Below, one piece after another: positions 1-8,653 of a stretch of 64,000 nt of DNA. Made by a program: the position numbers and the translations under genes. The notes beneath the pieces were generated by a model that saw only the letters and a list, made by a program, of their open reading frames with translations, was not told the origin of the DNA and did no database searches. How positions within the stretch are numbered: position 1 is the stretch's first letter; each line of letters begins with the position of its first letter. The stretch spans positions 1,116,001 through 1,180,000 of the forward strand of contig CAWCHZ010000002.1 of assembly GCA_963795555.1 (NCBI GenBank), written 5' to 3'. The stretch comes from CAWCHZ01 sp963795555. GTDB lineage: Bacteria; Actinomycetota; Thermoleophilia; Solirubrobacterales; Solirubrobacteraceae.

Positions 1-1015
1 AGCCCATCACCAGCACGGCGATCGGCAGCACCCCGCCGAAGGCACGGAAGCAGACGCCCAGCACCGCGATGTCGAAGGCCCAATAGACGACCGCGCCGAG
101 CAGCCCGATCCGCCGCTGGCGGATCAGCTCGAGGGCGGTGCGAACGCCGGCCGCGAGCGTCGTCGGCACCGTGTGCAGGCGCGCCCGCAGCCCCGCCAGC
201 CGACCGTGCCGCTGCTTGAGGCTCTGTGCGACCGGACGTCCAGACCGCTCGCTCTGAACGTCCTGGCGCTCGGATCGCAAGCCGATGATCGTCACCGCGA
301 CGACGACCACCAGTGCCAGGATCGCCGGCAGCAGCGTCAGCGCGAGCGTGCCGCCGCCGGCTAACACCCCGGCGTAGAGACCGAGGCCGCAGACGACCAG
401 TGCGCCGAGATAGACCGCGTACTGGACGACGAGGCTGGCGACCATGCGACAGCCGATCAGCCGCGGTGGCATGCCGGCGCGGCCCAGGGCCCAGGCGGTG
501 ACGGCGACGCCACCGGCGCCGGCGGCCGCGACGAGCCGGATCGCCGCGATCCCGGCGAGAGTGATCTGGGCGCTCGTGCGCCAGTCGATCCGCGGCGCGT
601 CGCGCCCGATCACCGTGCGGAACAGAACCGCGTAGCCGCCGATCGAGGCCAGCTCGAGCGCCGCCCCGAGCGCCAGCCAGAGCGGGTCGCCGTGCTCGAG
701 CTGTCCCCAGGTCTGCTTGAGGCCGGCGAGCTTGGGGAGCAGGTAGTAGAAGCCGCCGAGCACCGCGATGACGACGACCACGAGGATGATCAACCGGCGC
801 TTGGTGAGGCCGAGGGTCGGTTCATGCTGTGCGGTGGGCACGTCCAGCGATGCGTCCTGCGGCTGGGTGAGCGCGCCCCGCGAGACGTGCTGCGGCGAGC
901 TGGGCACGCGGCCGTCGCCCTGGATCAGGACACCGGGCGCAGGCGTGCCCGGTGGCACGGCCTCGCGCCGCTGCTCGGCCGCACCCTGCTGGCGGTTGGT
1001 GCCCTTGCGCTGCAT
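1..1015 (-). CDS. Flippase-like integral membrane protein (LPG synthase TM-region family), C-terminus cut by window edge
   Basis: Reading the minus strand from the ATG at 1015 gives an open frame that runs off the left edge after about 338 residues. The first ~75 residues are hydrophilic and Pro/Gln-rich. They are followed by membrane segments, the first beginning KRRLIILVVVVIAVLGG, then WLALGAALELASIGGY, and a stretch with TSAQITLAGIAAIRLVAAAGAGG and GRAGMPPRLIGCRMVASLVVQ. This pattern of a cytoplasmic N-tail plus repeated membrane helices with a Gly-rich loop fits the UPF0104 / lysylphosphatidylglycerol-synthase transmembrane family (lipid flippase-like). No catalytic LPG synthase domain is visible in the part seen. 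It diverges from ppc with 51 bp between starts. The substrate is unknown; family assignment is from fold-like features only. Confidence 0.7.
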   Translation of the reverse strand, partial: MQRKGTNRQQGAAEQRREAVPPGTPAPGVLIQGDGRVPSSPQHVSRGALTQPQDASLDVPTAQHEPTLGLTKRRLIILVVVVIAVLGGFYYLLPKLAGLKQTWGQLEHGDPLWLALGAALELASIGGYAVLFRTVIGRDAPRIDWRTSAQITLAGIAAIRLVAAAGAGGVAVTAWALGRAGMPPRLIGCRMVASLVVQYAVYLGALVVCGLGLYAGVLAGGGTLALTLLPAILALVVVVAVTIIGLRSERQDVQSERSGRPVAQSLKQRHGRLAGLRARLHTVPTTLAAGVRTALELIRQRRIGLLGAVVYWAFDIAVLGVCFRAFGGVLPIAVLVMG

Positions 1016-1054
1016 CGTCGGCTTGACTGCCCCGGCTCCGAGGCCGTCAAGCAC

Positions 1055-1066
1055 TACCTTAGGGGC
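1055..1066 (+). promoter_or_regulatory. Candidate -10 (TACCTT) of a leaderless ppc transcript
   Basis: TACCTT at 1055-1060 lies 6 bases before the ATG at 1067, the spacing expected if transcription begins at the start codon. The bases between (AGGGGC) could also act as a weak ribosome binding site. No -35 at the usual 16-18 bp distance was found; a TTGACT at 1023 is 26 bp away, too far. Confidence 0.3.
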
Positions 1067-3955
1067 ATGAGCGCCCAGGACGTGCACGCCACCCAGACAG
1101 ACGCCGGCCGTCAGATGGCCGAGCCCTCTGACGGCCAGGCGCCCGCAACCGACGCCACCCTCGGCGCCGTCGACGACCAGGCGGCTCTGCGGCGCGACAT
1201 CCGCGAGTTGGGCGTGCTGCTGGGCCGCACGCTGGTGCGACAGGGAGGCGAGCAGCTGCTCGAGCTGGTCGAGCAGGTCCGTCGGCTGGTTCGGTCAGAC
1301 CGCGACGCGGCGGCCACGCTGCTCGCCGGCGTCGATGCGATCACGGCGATCCGGCTGGTGCGTGCGTTCACCACCTACTTTCACCTCGCCAACGTCGCCG
1401 AACAGGTCCACCGCGCCCGCGCCCTGTCGCGGGGCCACCTGTTCGAGGGCAGCTGGCTGGCGCAGGCGGCGCGCAAGATCGAGGCCGCAGGCATCGATCC
1501 CACGCAGGTGCGGGCAGAGCTCTCCACGCTGGCGGTTCGGCCGGTCTTCACCGCCCACCCCACCGAGGCGGCGCGGCGTACCGTGCTCACCAAGATCAGG
1601 CGTTGCGCGGCGTTGCTCGACGAGTGGGAGCGAGTGACGCCCCCCCCGCCGGTGGAGGCGACTGGCGCCGCCTGTGACCCGCGCGCCGGGCGCCGCATCC
1701 GACGCCAGCTCGAGGAGCTGGTCGATCAGCTCTGGCAGACCGATGAGCTGCGCATCGGCCGACCGACGGTGATCGACGAGGCACGCAACGCGCTGTTCTA
1801 CTTCGATGAGCTCCAGCGCGAGGCGCTGCCCGATGTGCTGGAGACACTCGTCGACGAGCTTGCCAACCTCGGCGTCGAGATTCCCGTCGACGCCCGTCCG
1901 CTGACGCTCGGCAGCTGGATCGGAGGCGACCGCGACGGCAATCCCAACGTCACCCCCGAGCTCACGCTGGAGGTGCTCGAGCTCCAGCATCTGCACGGGA
2001 TTCGCGACGCGATCGAGCTGATCGACGAGCTGCGCTATGACCTCTCCTCCTCGCTGCGGATCGTCGGCGTGACGACCGAGCTCGAGGCCTCGCTGGCCGG
2101 CGACCTCGAGCGGCTGCCCGAGCTGGACCCGCGCTACCGGCGGCTCAACGCCGAGGAGCCCTACCGGTTGAAGGTGACCTGCGTGCGCCAGAAGCTGCTC
2201 AACACCCGTCAGCGGCTGCTGGAGCGGCGCAAGCACGAGCCCGGCCGCGACTACCGCTGCGCGCGCGAGCTGCTCGCGGACCTGGCGGTCGTGCGCGACT
2301 CGCTGCTGGCCCACCGCGGCGAGCTGATCGCGCGCGGGCGGCTGGAGACGGCGATGCGCACGCTCAGCGCGGTCGGGCTGCAGCTCGCGACGCTGGACGT
2401 GCGCGACCATGCCGACGCGCTCCAGGACACGCTCGGCCAGCTGTTCGACCGCCTCGACGAGCAAACGCCGCGCTACTCCCAGCTGGGACGCGAACAGCGG
2501 CGCGACCTGCTCGCCGGCGAGCTGCAATCACGCCGGCCGCTGGCATCCCCAACGACGCGCCTGGACGCGAGGGGCACGCGCGTGCAGCGCACCTTCACCG
2601 CGATCCACGAGGCGCTCGAGCGCTTCGGTCCCGAGGCGATCGAGTCCTACATCGTCTCCATGTGCCGCGGCGCCGATGACATCTTCGCTGCGGTCCTGCT
2701 CGCCCGCGAGGCCGGGCTCGTGGATATCCAGGGCGGCATCGCGCGGATCGGCTTCGTGCCGCTGCTCGAGACGATCGACGAGCTCCGGCATGCCGACCGG
2801 CTGCTCGAGCAGATGCTCGCCGAGCCCGCCTACCGGCGCATCGTGGCGCTGCGCGGCGACGTGCAGGAGGTGATGCTCGGTTACTCGGACTCCAACAAGG
2901 TGGCCGGCATCGCGACCAGCCAATGGGAGATCCAACGCGCCCAGCAGCGTCTGCGCGACACGGCGATCGCCCATGGGGTGCGGCTGCGCCTCTTCCACGG
3001 ACGCGGCGGCACGACCGGACGCGGTGGCGGCCCGACCTACGACGCGATCATCTCCCAGCCTTGGGGCACCGTCGACGGCGAGATCAAGGTAACCGAGCAG
3101 GGCGAGGTCATCTCCGACAAGTACCTGCTCCCCAGCCTCGCGCGCGAGAACTTCGAGCTGACGCTCGCGGCAGTGATCGAGTCGACCGTCCTGCATCGTG
3201 GCCAGCGCCAGACCACGCAGGACCTCGAGCGCTGGGCGCAAGCGATGGACGTCGTCTCAGATGCCGCCTTCGAGCGCTACCGCGAGCTGCTCGACGACCC
3301 CGACCTGCCCGCGTATTACCTCGCCTCCACGCCCGTTGAGCTGCTCGGCGACCTGCACCTCGGCTCGCGCCCCTCGCATCGGCCGGGCTCCGACGCGAGC
3401 CTGGAGAGCATGCGCGCGATCCCCTGGGTCTTTGGCTGGACGCAGTCACGCCAGGTCGTGCCCGGCTGGTATGGCGTCGGCAGCGGCCTGGCGCACGCCG
3501 GCGAGGCGGGGCTCACCGAGCTGCTGGTGACGATGCACGAGCGCTGGCACTTCTTCCGCAACTTCCTCGCCAACGTGGCGATGTCGCTGGCCAAGGCCGA
3601 CATGGATCTCGCCGGGCATTACGTCCAGAGCCTTGTGTCACCGCCGCAGCACCGCCTCTTCGAGCTGATTCGCGCCGAGCACGCGCTGACCATCGAGCAG
3701 CTGCTGCGGATCACAGGTGAAGCCGAGCTGCTGGGCGCGAATCCCGTGCTGCAGCGCACGCTGCGGATTCGCGAGGCCTACCTCGCACCACTTCACTACC
3801 TCCAAGTCGCGCTGCTGCAGCGCTGGCGTGCGGAGCACAGCGAGCGCGGTGAGCCCGATCCCGCCGTCAGTCGCGGCGAGCCAGACCCTGCCGTCACCCG
3901 TGCACTGCTGTTGACGATCAACGGGATCGCCGCGGGGCTGCGCAACACGGGGTGA
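1067..3955 (+). CDS. ppc: Phosphoenolpyruvate carboxylase
   Basis: Cytosolic enzyme that carboxylates PEP with bicarbonate to oxaloacetate, refilling the TCA cycle. The 962-residue product has the usual length and all family signatures in order: FTAHPTEA with the catalytic His near residue 164, GSWIGGDRDGNPNVT, YSDSNKVAG, the active-site loop LFHGRGGTTGRGGGP (His near 644), WVFGWTQSRQVVPGWYG, and a C-terminus ending LRNTG, close to the classical QNTG end. The frame is open upstream to 692, but that part is antisense to the flippase-like gene and unlike Ppc, so the ATG at 1067 (or Met17) is chosen. Near the C-terminus the nine-residue unit RGEPDPAV(S/T) is duplicated (3845-3898), an addition not needed for the fold. 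The stop overlaps the GTG of the next gene (GTGA). Confidence 0.97.
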   Translation: MSAQDVHATQTDAGRQMAEPSDGQAPATDATLGAVDDQAALRRDIRELGVLLGRTLVRQGGEQLLELVEQVRRLVRSDRDAAATLLAGVDAITAIRLVRAFTTYFHLANVAEQVHRARALSRGHLFEGSWLAQAARKIEAAGIDPTQVRAELSTLAVRPVFTAHPTEAARRTVLTKIRRCAALLDEWERVTPPPPVEATGAACDPRAGRRIRRQLEELVDQLWQTDELRIGRPTVIDEARNALFYFDELQREALPDVLETLVDELANLGVEIPVDARPLTLGSWIGGDRDGNPNVTPELTLEVLELQHLHGIRDAIELIDELRYDLSSSLRIVGVTTELEASLAGDLERLPELDPRYRRLNAEEPYRLKVTCVRQKLLNTRQRLLERRKHEPGRDYRCARELLADLAVVRDSLLAHRGELIARGRLETAMRTLSAVGLQLATLDVRDHADALQDTLGQLFDRLDEQTPRYSQLGREQRRDLLAGELQSRRPLASPTTRLDARGTRVQRTFTAIHEALERFGPEAIESYIVSMCRGADDIFAAVLLAREAGLVDIQGGIARIGFVPLLETIDELRHADRLLEQMLAEPAYRRIVALRGDVQEVMLGYSDSNKVAGIATSQWEIQRAQQRLRDTAIAHGVRLRLFHGRGGTTGRGGGPTYDAIISQPWGTVDGEIKVTEQGEVISDKYLLPSLARENFELTLAAVIESTVLHRGQRQTTQDLERWAQAMDVVSDAAFERYRELLDDPDLPAYYLASTPVELLGDLHLGSRPSHRPGSDASLESMRAIPWVFGWTQSRQVVPGWYGVGSGLAHAGEAGLTELLVTMHERWHFFRNFLANVAMSLAKADMDLAGHYVQSLVSPPQHRLFELIRAEHALTIEQLLRITGEAELLGANPVLQRTLRIREAYLAPLHYLQVALLQRWRAEHSERGEPDPAVSRGEPDPAVTRALLLTINGIAAGLRNTG

Positions 3956-5217
3956 GGTCGCGCCTAGCCGAGCGCCGCGCCATCGCCACCGCAGCGCCAG
4001 ACGACGGAGCCGACCAGCGTCGCGCGCGCATCCTGCTCGCAGTTGGTCTGATCCTCGTCGCGCTGAACCTGCGCACGACGGTGACGTCGTTGCCGCCGTT
4101 CGGCCCGACCGTCGAGCGGGCGCTGGGGATCTCGGCTGCCACCCTGGGCCTGCTGACCTCGCTGCCGGTGCTCTGCATGGCGCTGTTCGCGGCCCCTGCG
4201 CACCGCCTGACCGCGCATTGGGGGCGGCAGACGACGATCCTCGCCGCGGTCGGCTGCATCGCCATCGGCAACGCGCTGCGGCTTGCGGGCGGCCAGCTCG
4301 GCTTGCTGTTCACGGGCACGCTGATCGTCGGCGTCGGCGTCGCGGCGTGCGGGGTCATCCTGCCCGCGATCATCAAAGACGTCTTCCCGGCCCGCGCTGG
4401 CCTGGCCACCGGCGCTTCGTCGGTCGCAATGCTGCTGGGAGCCGCCGTCGCGGGCGCGCTGGCGGTGCCGCTGGAGCACTTGTTCGGCTCGTGGCAGGCG
4501 TCGCTGGCAGCCTGGGCGATCCCGGCTGTGCCCGCGTTCGTGGTCTGGCGGCGGGCGATGGCGGGCGCGCGTGACGAGAGCGTCGTCAGCGCGGATCCGC
4601 TGGCCACCGGCCTGCCCTGGCGAGCGCGCGGGGCGTGGCTGTTGGCCGGCTTCTTCGCATTGCAGGCGGCCCTCGCCTACGCCTATCTGGCATGGCTCGC
4701 GCCGGCCTATGAGGCCCGTGGGTGGACAGCCACCACGGCGGGCATTCTGCTCGGCGCGCTCAACCTCGCCCAGCTGGTGGCCGCGTTGGCCCTGCCGGTG
4801 ATCGCCGATCGGAGTCACGATCGCCGTGCAACGCTGATCTTCGCGGTGACGCTGAGCGTGATTGGAGCCGTCTGGCTGTTCGCGCTGCCCCGTGCGCTGC
4901 CCTGGCTGGCAACGGCGATCCTCGGCTTCGGGCTGGGCGGTGCGTTCACGCTGACGCTAGTGCTGCTCGTCGACTTCGCGGTCGACCCGGCCGCGTCCGG
5001 GGGCCTGGCGGCGATGGTCTTTTTGATCGGCTACTGCGCCGCCGCGATATCGCCGGTTCTCGTCGGCGCGCTGCGCGACGCCTCCGGTGGCTACGGCATG
5101 CCCTTCGGCATCCTGGCGCTCGTGGCACTCGCGCAACTGACGATGGCGACGTTGCTCGGGCCACGGTACGTGGCCAGCGTCGCTGCGCGGCCCAGCCCGG
5201 CCGCCGGCGCGTCCTAG
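3952..5217 (+). CDS. MFS transporter, CynX/NimT-like
   Basis: A 421-residue hydrophobic protein with about 12 membrane segments. The N-terminal part LILVALNLRTTVTSLPPFGPTV, followed by LLTSLPVLCMALFA and RLTAHWGRQT (loop 2-3 motif), is typical of the CynX/NimT (YycB) branch of the major facilitator superfamily, which includes cyanate and 2-nitroimidazole exporters; the actual substrate cannot be read from sequence. The GTG start overlaps the ppc stop by 4 bases, so the two genes are probably translationally coupled, though a metabolic link with PEP carboxylase is not obvious. A long antisense frame here is a GC-codon shadow. Confidence 0.85.
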   Translation: MRSRLAERRAIATAAPDDGADQRRARILLAVGLILVALNLRTTVTSLPPFGPTVERALGISAATLGLLTSLPVLCMALFAAPAHRLTAHWGRQTTILAAVGCIAIGNALRLAGGQLGLLFTGTLIVGVGVAACGVILPAIIKDVFPARAGLATGASSVAMLLGAAVAGALAVPLEHLFGSWQASLAAWAIPAVPAFVVWRRAMAGARDESVVSADPLATGLPWRARGAWLLAGFFALQAALAYAYLAWLAPAYEARGWTATTAGILLGALNLAQLVAALALPVIADRSHDRRATLIFAVTLSVIGAVWLFALPRALPWLATAILGFGLGGAFTLTLVLLVDFAVDPAASGGLAAMVFLIGYCAAAISPVLVGALRDASGGYGMPFGILALVALAQLTMATLLGPRYVASVAARPSPAAGAS

Positions 5218-5265
5218 TCGACAGCGACCGCCCTCCGCCGCCGCGCCGGTCAGCCCGGCCGAGGT

Positions 5266-5292
5266 TTGACTCAATCGCGATTGGGCTAGCTG
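5266..5292 (+). promoter_or_regulatory. doxX promoter with embedded 12-bp palindrome
   Basis: TTGACT at 5266-5271 looks like a -35 box and TAGCTG at 5287-5292 is a possible -10. Between them sits the perfect palindrome CAATCGCGATTG (5272-5283). A repressor bound there would cover the promoter. MarR- or HxlR-type redox/xenobiotic regulators often control doxX genes, but none is encoded next door. The 15-bp spacing is short. Confidence 0.4.
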
Positions 5293-5332
5293 TGCTGGAT
5301 CACACAACTATGACAGCGCGGGAGGTTCCCAA

Positions 5333-5845
5333 GTGCGGATCGGCTTGACAGTGGCACGCTTGGTGGTCGGGGGATTGTTCATCGGACATGGCCTGCAGAA
5401 GCTGACCGGCTGGTTCGACGGCAGTGGCCTGGAGGGAAGCGCCGGCTTCTTCGAGCAGCTCGGCCTCAGGCCCGGACGCCAGCATGCCGCGGCTGCTGGC
5501 GCAGCCGAGACGGGCGGCGGCGCGCTGCTCGCGCTCGGGCTGCTGACCCCGCTCGGCGCGATGCTGACGTGCGGCACGATGGCCACGGCGATCCGGCTCG
5601 TACACGCCGAGAAGGGCCCGTGGAACACCAACGGGGGCTACGAGTACAACCTCGTGCTGATGGCGACGGCATTTGCGATCGTCGACGCGGGTCCCGGCGC
5701 GTTCTCGCTCGACGCGCTCAGCGGCCACGACCGCTGGGGCACGGCGTGGGCACTGGCCGCGCTGGCCGGAGCGCTGGCCGGCTCCCAGCTGGCGATCGAC
5801 ATCGGACAGCGCGTCAGCGCGCGCGAGCAGCAGGCGAGCGCCTAG
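5333..5845 (+). CDS. DoxX family membrane protein
   Basis: The 170-residue protein has four hydrophobic segments and the DoxX hallmark near its start (ARLVVGGLFIGHGLQKLTGWF), a Gly-rich loop (AAGAAETGGGALLALGLLTPLGA) and the conserved GPWNTNGGYEYNLVLM segment. DoxX-like proteins are small inner-membrane proteins tied to quinone or thiol redox reactions and oxidative stress; the exact reaction here is unknown. The GTG start at 5333 is preceded by GGGAGG at a good distance. Its last residues and stop codon lie in a 40-bp tandem duplication (5821-5896), so the C-terminus SAREQQASA may be recently altered. It is convergent with the next gene. Confidence 0.88.
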   Translation: MRIGLTVARLVVGGLFIGHGLQKLTGWFDGSGLEGSAGFFEQLGLRPGRQHAAAAGAAETGGGALLALGLLTPLGAMLTCGTMATAIRLVHAEKGPWNTNGGYEYNLVLMATAFAIVDAGPGAFSLDALSGHDRWGTAWALAALAGALAGSQLAIDIGQRVSAREQQASA

Positions 5846-5896
5846 TGCGCGCCCGCGCGCGCGCGAGCAGCAGGCGAGCGCCTAGTGCGCGCCCGC
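5821..5896. repeat. 40-bp direct tandem duplication at a convergent gene junction
   Basis: The unit starting GCGCGAGCAGCAGGCGAGCG at 5821 recurs at 5861 with 36 matching bases. Each copy contains CCTAG, which reads as a TAG stop for doxX on the plus strand (5843-5845, copy 5883-5885) and as a TAG stop for the acyl-CoA dehydrogenase-like gene on the minus strand (5882-5884, copy 5842-5844). Each gene uses the first copy it reaches. Confidence 0.9.
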
Positions 5897-6949
5897 CGCG
5901 AGCGGCGCGGCGAAGCGGTCTAGCAGCGCATCGCGGATGACGTCGCGCAGCCCGAATACGAGCATGAACGTGGCCTCGCGCGCCAGGCGCTGCGGATGCT
6001 GATCGGCCAGCACGGACCTGCTGCCCTGCGCGACGCACAGCGCAGCGGCGGCGCGCAGCGCGAGCTCGGATGCCGTCGCGCGCGCGGCGGGCATCGTCGC
6101 GAACGGCTGGCTCGTGAGCGCATGGTCGAGCGCGGCACGACATGCCGTCAGCTCCGCGTCGAGTGCGGTTGGCCCGAGCAGCTCGCAGCAGCGCCCCGCA
6201 ATCCCCAGCGCCAGTGCCGCATGGTTGCGCAACGCACCCGGGTTGATCGGCGGCCAGCCGTCGGGCTCGTTGACGGTCACGATCCGCTCCTGCGACACGA
6301 AGTGATCGTCGAGCGCGACGCGCACGGTCGCGCTGGCGTTGGCGGCCACCAGCCGCAGGCGCTCGACGCGCAGGCTGTCGCTCTCGTGTGCATCAAGCAG
6401 GCCCCAGACGATGTTGCCCTGCTCATCGAGTGCTGCAGCCTGGACCACGTCGATGCGACCCCAGCCGGTCAGCCAGGGCGCCACGCCGTCGAAGCGCCAG
6501 CCACCGTCGACCCGGCGCGCCCGCAGGCGCGCATCGCCCGGGCGCAGCGGAGCGAGCACGACCCCCGCGCGCTTGGCGCCGGAGCACAGCTCCGGTGTCC
6601 AGCGCTCGCGCAGCTCGCTGGAGGCGCTGCTCGCCACGGCCCGCACGACGCGCAGATGCTGCGTCCAGACGAACGTCGTCGTCAGGCAGCCACCGGCGAG
6701 CAGCTCGATGACGGCGCAGGCAGCGGGCAGCGGGGCGTCATGGCCGCCGGCCCAGACCGGCCCGGTGAGGCCATAGAGCCCGGCATCGGCAAGTGCATCG
6801 AGGTGCTCGCGTGGGACGAGCTCAGCGGCATCAGTCCGCAGCGCGGTCGGAAAGAGGATCTCGTCCGCGATTTGCCGCGCGCTGTCGAGCAAGTGCCGAC
6901 CGGCCGCTGGCGAGGATGGCTGCGCCGCGCCGGCGCCCTGCGTCGCCAT
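5882..6949 (-). CDS. Acyl-CoA dehydrogenase-like protein
   Basis: A 355-residue flavoprotein-like sequence. The N-terminal helical region (DEILFPTALRTDAAELVPREHLDALADAGLYGLTGP) and the middle beta domain with GVVLAPLRPG and the WRFDGVAPWLTGWGRID segment correspond to the acyl-CoA dehydrogenase fold, in which FAD oxidises acyl-CoA or a related substrate. The C-terminal helical domain is short and the usual catalytic Glu segment is not recognisable, so it may act on an unusual substrate or have lost activity. I chose ATG 6949 (MATQGAG) over an upstream GTG at 6982. It is a single gene, convergent with doxX, with no pathway partners nearby. Confidence 0.7.
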   Translation of the reverse strand: MATQGAGAAQPSSPAAGRHLLDSARQIADEILFPTALRTDAAELVPREHLDALADAGLYGLTGPVWAGGHDAPLPAACAVIELLAGGCLTTTFVWTQHLRVVRAVASSASSELRERWTPELCSGAKRAGVVLAPLRPGDARLRARRVDGGWRFDGVAPWLTGWGRIDVVQAAALDEQGNIVWGLLDAHESDSLRVERLRLVAANASATVRVALDDHFVSQERIVTVNEPDGWPPINPGALRNHAALALGIAGRCCELLGPTALDAELTACRAALDHALTSQPFATMPAARATASELALRAAAALCVAQGSRSVLADQHPQRLAREATFMLVFGLRDVIRDALLDRFAAPLAAGAH

Positions 6950-7059
6950 GAGTCGCCTGACACTAGCAGCGGCTGGGGCCACGCGAGCGCCGATGGATAG
7001 CCGCCGAGGCGCGGGGGGATAGCCGCCGGCGCGCGCGCCGGGTAGTAGCCTGCGCGCAC

Positions 7060-7483
7060 GTGGCCGATCTCAGCACGATCGCGTCGCTGGCGATGGCGAT
7101 TCCGCTGCGCAACGTGGCCTCCGGGCTGGCGGTGCTGCATGCCTGGTATGTCTGGCCGCAGCGGGTGCTCGGCGACACGCCGCCGGCGGTCGAGGACTTT
7201 CGCCGGCTCGGCCGCGATCTCTATGTGCCGGCCGGCGACATCAGCTTCTGGCAGGCCGCCGTCCGCGACCCGGGCGATCCGCTCTACCGACCTCTGCGCC
7301 AGGCGCATCGACTCCGGCACGGCGATGAGCGTCGACATCCTCTACGGCGACCACGAGGGCGGCCAGCGCACGATCACCCGCTTCATCGTCACCCCGCGCA
7401 GCGAGCCGGCAGACGATGAGGGCTGGCTGTGGCTCTGCGCCACCGCCCGCCATTGGAACCTCGACCGCGCCCAGCCGCGCTGA
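7060..7483 (+). pseudogene. Conserved hypothetical gene split by a frameshift near 7305
   Basis: Two overlapping frames look like the two halves of one protein. The first, from GTG 7060, reads MADLSTIASLAMAIPLR... LYVPAGDISFWQAAVRDP up to about 7305 and then turns into Arg/His-rich nonsense. The second frame becomes sensible at exactly that point (RIDSGTAMSVDILYGDHEGG, ending RHWNLDRAQPR, stop 7483). A one-base insertion or loss around 7300-7310 explains this; sequencing error is equally possible. The joined product would be about 140 residues. Function is not known. An alternative is a short separate protein starting at ATG 7325. Confidence 0.6.
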
Positions 7484-7594
7484 CGCGCTGAGACATACCT
7501 AGACAGAGTCTGGCCGGCCCGTCGGCATCGGCAGGGGGCCTGGATGGCTAGCCTTTGGCCATGCGCCGGCGCGATCCGACGGCCAGCTGATCCG

Positions 7595-8653
7595 ATGGAC
7601 CTCCGCCAGCTGACTGTGCCGATCGTCCAGGCGCCGCTGGGCGGTGGCATCTCGACGCCGGAGCTTGCGGCCGCGGTCGCCCGGGCCGGCGCTCTGGGCT
7701 TCCTGGCTGCCGGCTACAAGACCGCCGCGGCGGTCCGGGACGACATCGCAGCGCTGCGCGCGCTGAGCGACGCGCCGTTCGGGGTCAACATCTTCGCGCC
7801 ACCGGCCGTCCCGCCCGACGCGGCAGCGCTCGAACGCTACGCTCGCTCGCTGCGGCCAGAGGCCGCGCGCTATGGCGTCACACTGGGCGAGGCCCGTCAC
7901 GACGATGACAACTTCGACGCGAAGGTCCAGCTCGCCATCGAGCAGCGCGTCGCGATCGTCTCCTTCACCTTCGGCTGCCCCACGAGCGCGCTCGTCGAGC
8001 GCCTCCACGACGCCGGCTGCGATGTCTGGGTGACGGTCACCAACCCGGACGAGGCGCGTTCGGCGCAGGCGGCCGGCGCGGACGCGCTCGTCGTCCAGGG
8101 CTTCGAGGCCGGCGGCCACCGCGGCTACTTCATCGACGGCGATGACGCCGACGAGCTCGGCCTGCTGGCGGCGCTGCGCCTGACGGCGCGGGCGGTGAAG
8201 CTGCCATTGATCGCCGCCGGCGGCATCGGCGACGGCGCGACCGTCGCCGCCGTGCTCTGCGCCGGCGCCCTCGCGGCGCAAGTCGGCACCGCGCTGATGC
8301 TCACGCCCGAGGCCGGGACCGCCCCAGCGCACCGCGCCGCGCTGCGTCGCGACGCGCGCACCGCGTTGACGCGCGCGTTCAGCGGTCGCCGTGCGCGCGG
8401 AGTGCACAACCGCTTCATGCGCGAGCACGACGCGCAGGCGCCGGTCGGCTATCCCGATGTCCACCACCTGACCACGCCGATCCGCGCGGCGGCGAGGGCC
8501 GCCGGCGATCCCGAGGCGATCAACCTCTGGGCCGGTCAGGCCCACGCGCTCGCGCGCGAGCAGCCCGCCAGCGCCGTCATCGCCGAGTTGATCGCGGACG
8601 CGCGCGCCGCGGCGGGCCAGCTCGCCGCCACGCTGACGGCCCGCTCCGGCTGA
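7595..8653 (+). CDS. Nitronate monooxygenase (2-nitropropane dioxygenase family)
   Basis: FMN-dependent TIM-barrel enzyme that oxidises nitronates to carbonyl compounds and nitrite. The 352-residue product shows the family pattern: PIVQAPLGGGISTPELAAAV at the N-terminus (flavin phosphate and active-site loop), GFLAAGYKT, VVQGFEAGGHRGYF with the catalytic-type His in GGHRG, LPLIAAGGIGDG (flavin-binding) and AAQVGTALMLTPEAG. I take the ATG at 7595 (MDLRQLT) because homologues begin there; the frame also opens at ATG 7544. The last 77 bp overlap, tail to tail, the 3' end of the GGDEF/EAL gene on the other strand. It may detoxify propionate-3-nitronate-like compounds. Confidence 0.92.
   Translation: MDLRQLTVPIVQAPLGGGISTPELAAAVARAGALGFLAAGYKTAAAVRDDIAALRALSDAPFGVNIFAPPAVPPDAAALERYARSLRPEAARYGVTLGEARHDDDNFDAKVQLAIEQRVAIVSFTFGCPTSALVERLHDAGCDVWVTVTNPDEARSAQAAGADALVVQGFEAGGHRGYFIDGDDADELGLLAALRLTARAVKLPLIAAGGIGDGATVAAVLCAGALAAQVGTALMLTPEAGTAPAHRAALRRDARTALTRAFSGRRARGVHNRFMREHDAQAPVGYPDVHHLTTPIRAAARAAGDPEAINLWAGQAHALAREQPASAVIAELIADARAAAGQLAATLTARSG

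Noticed and set aside
692..1066. N-terminal extension of PEP carboxylase by 125 codons
   Set aside because: The extension is antisense to the flippase-like gene, has no Ppc similarity, and an ATG with a nearby promoter exists at 1067.
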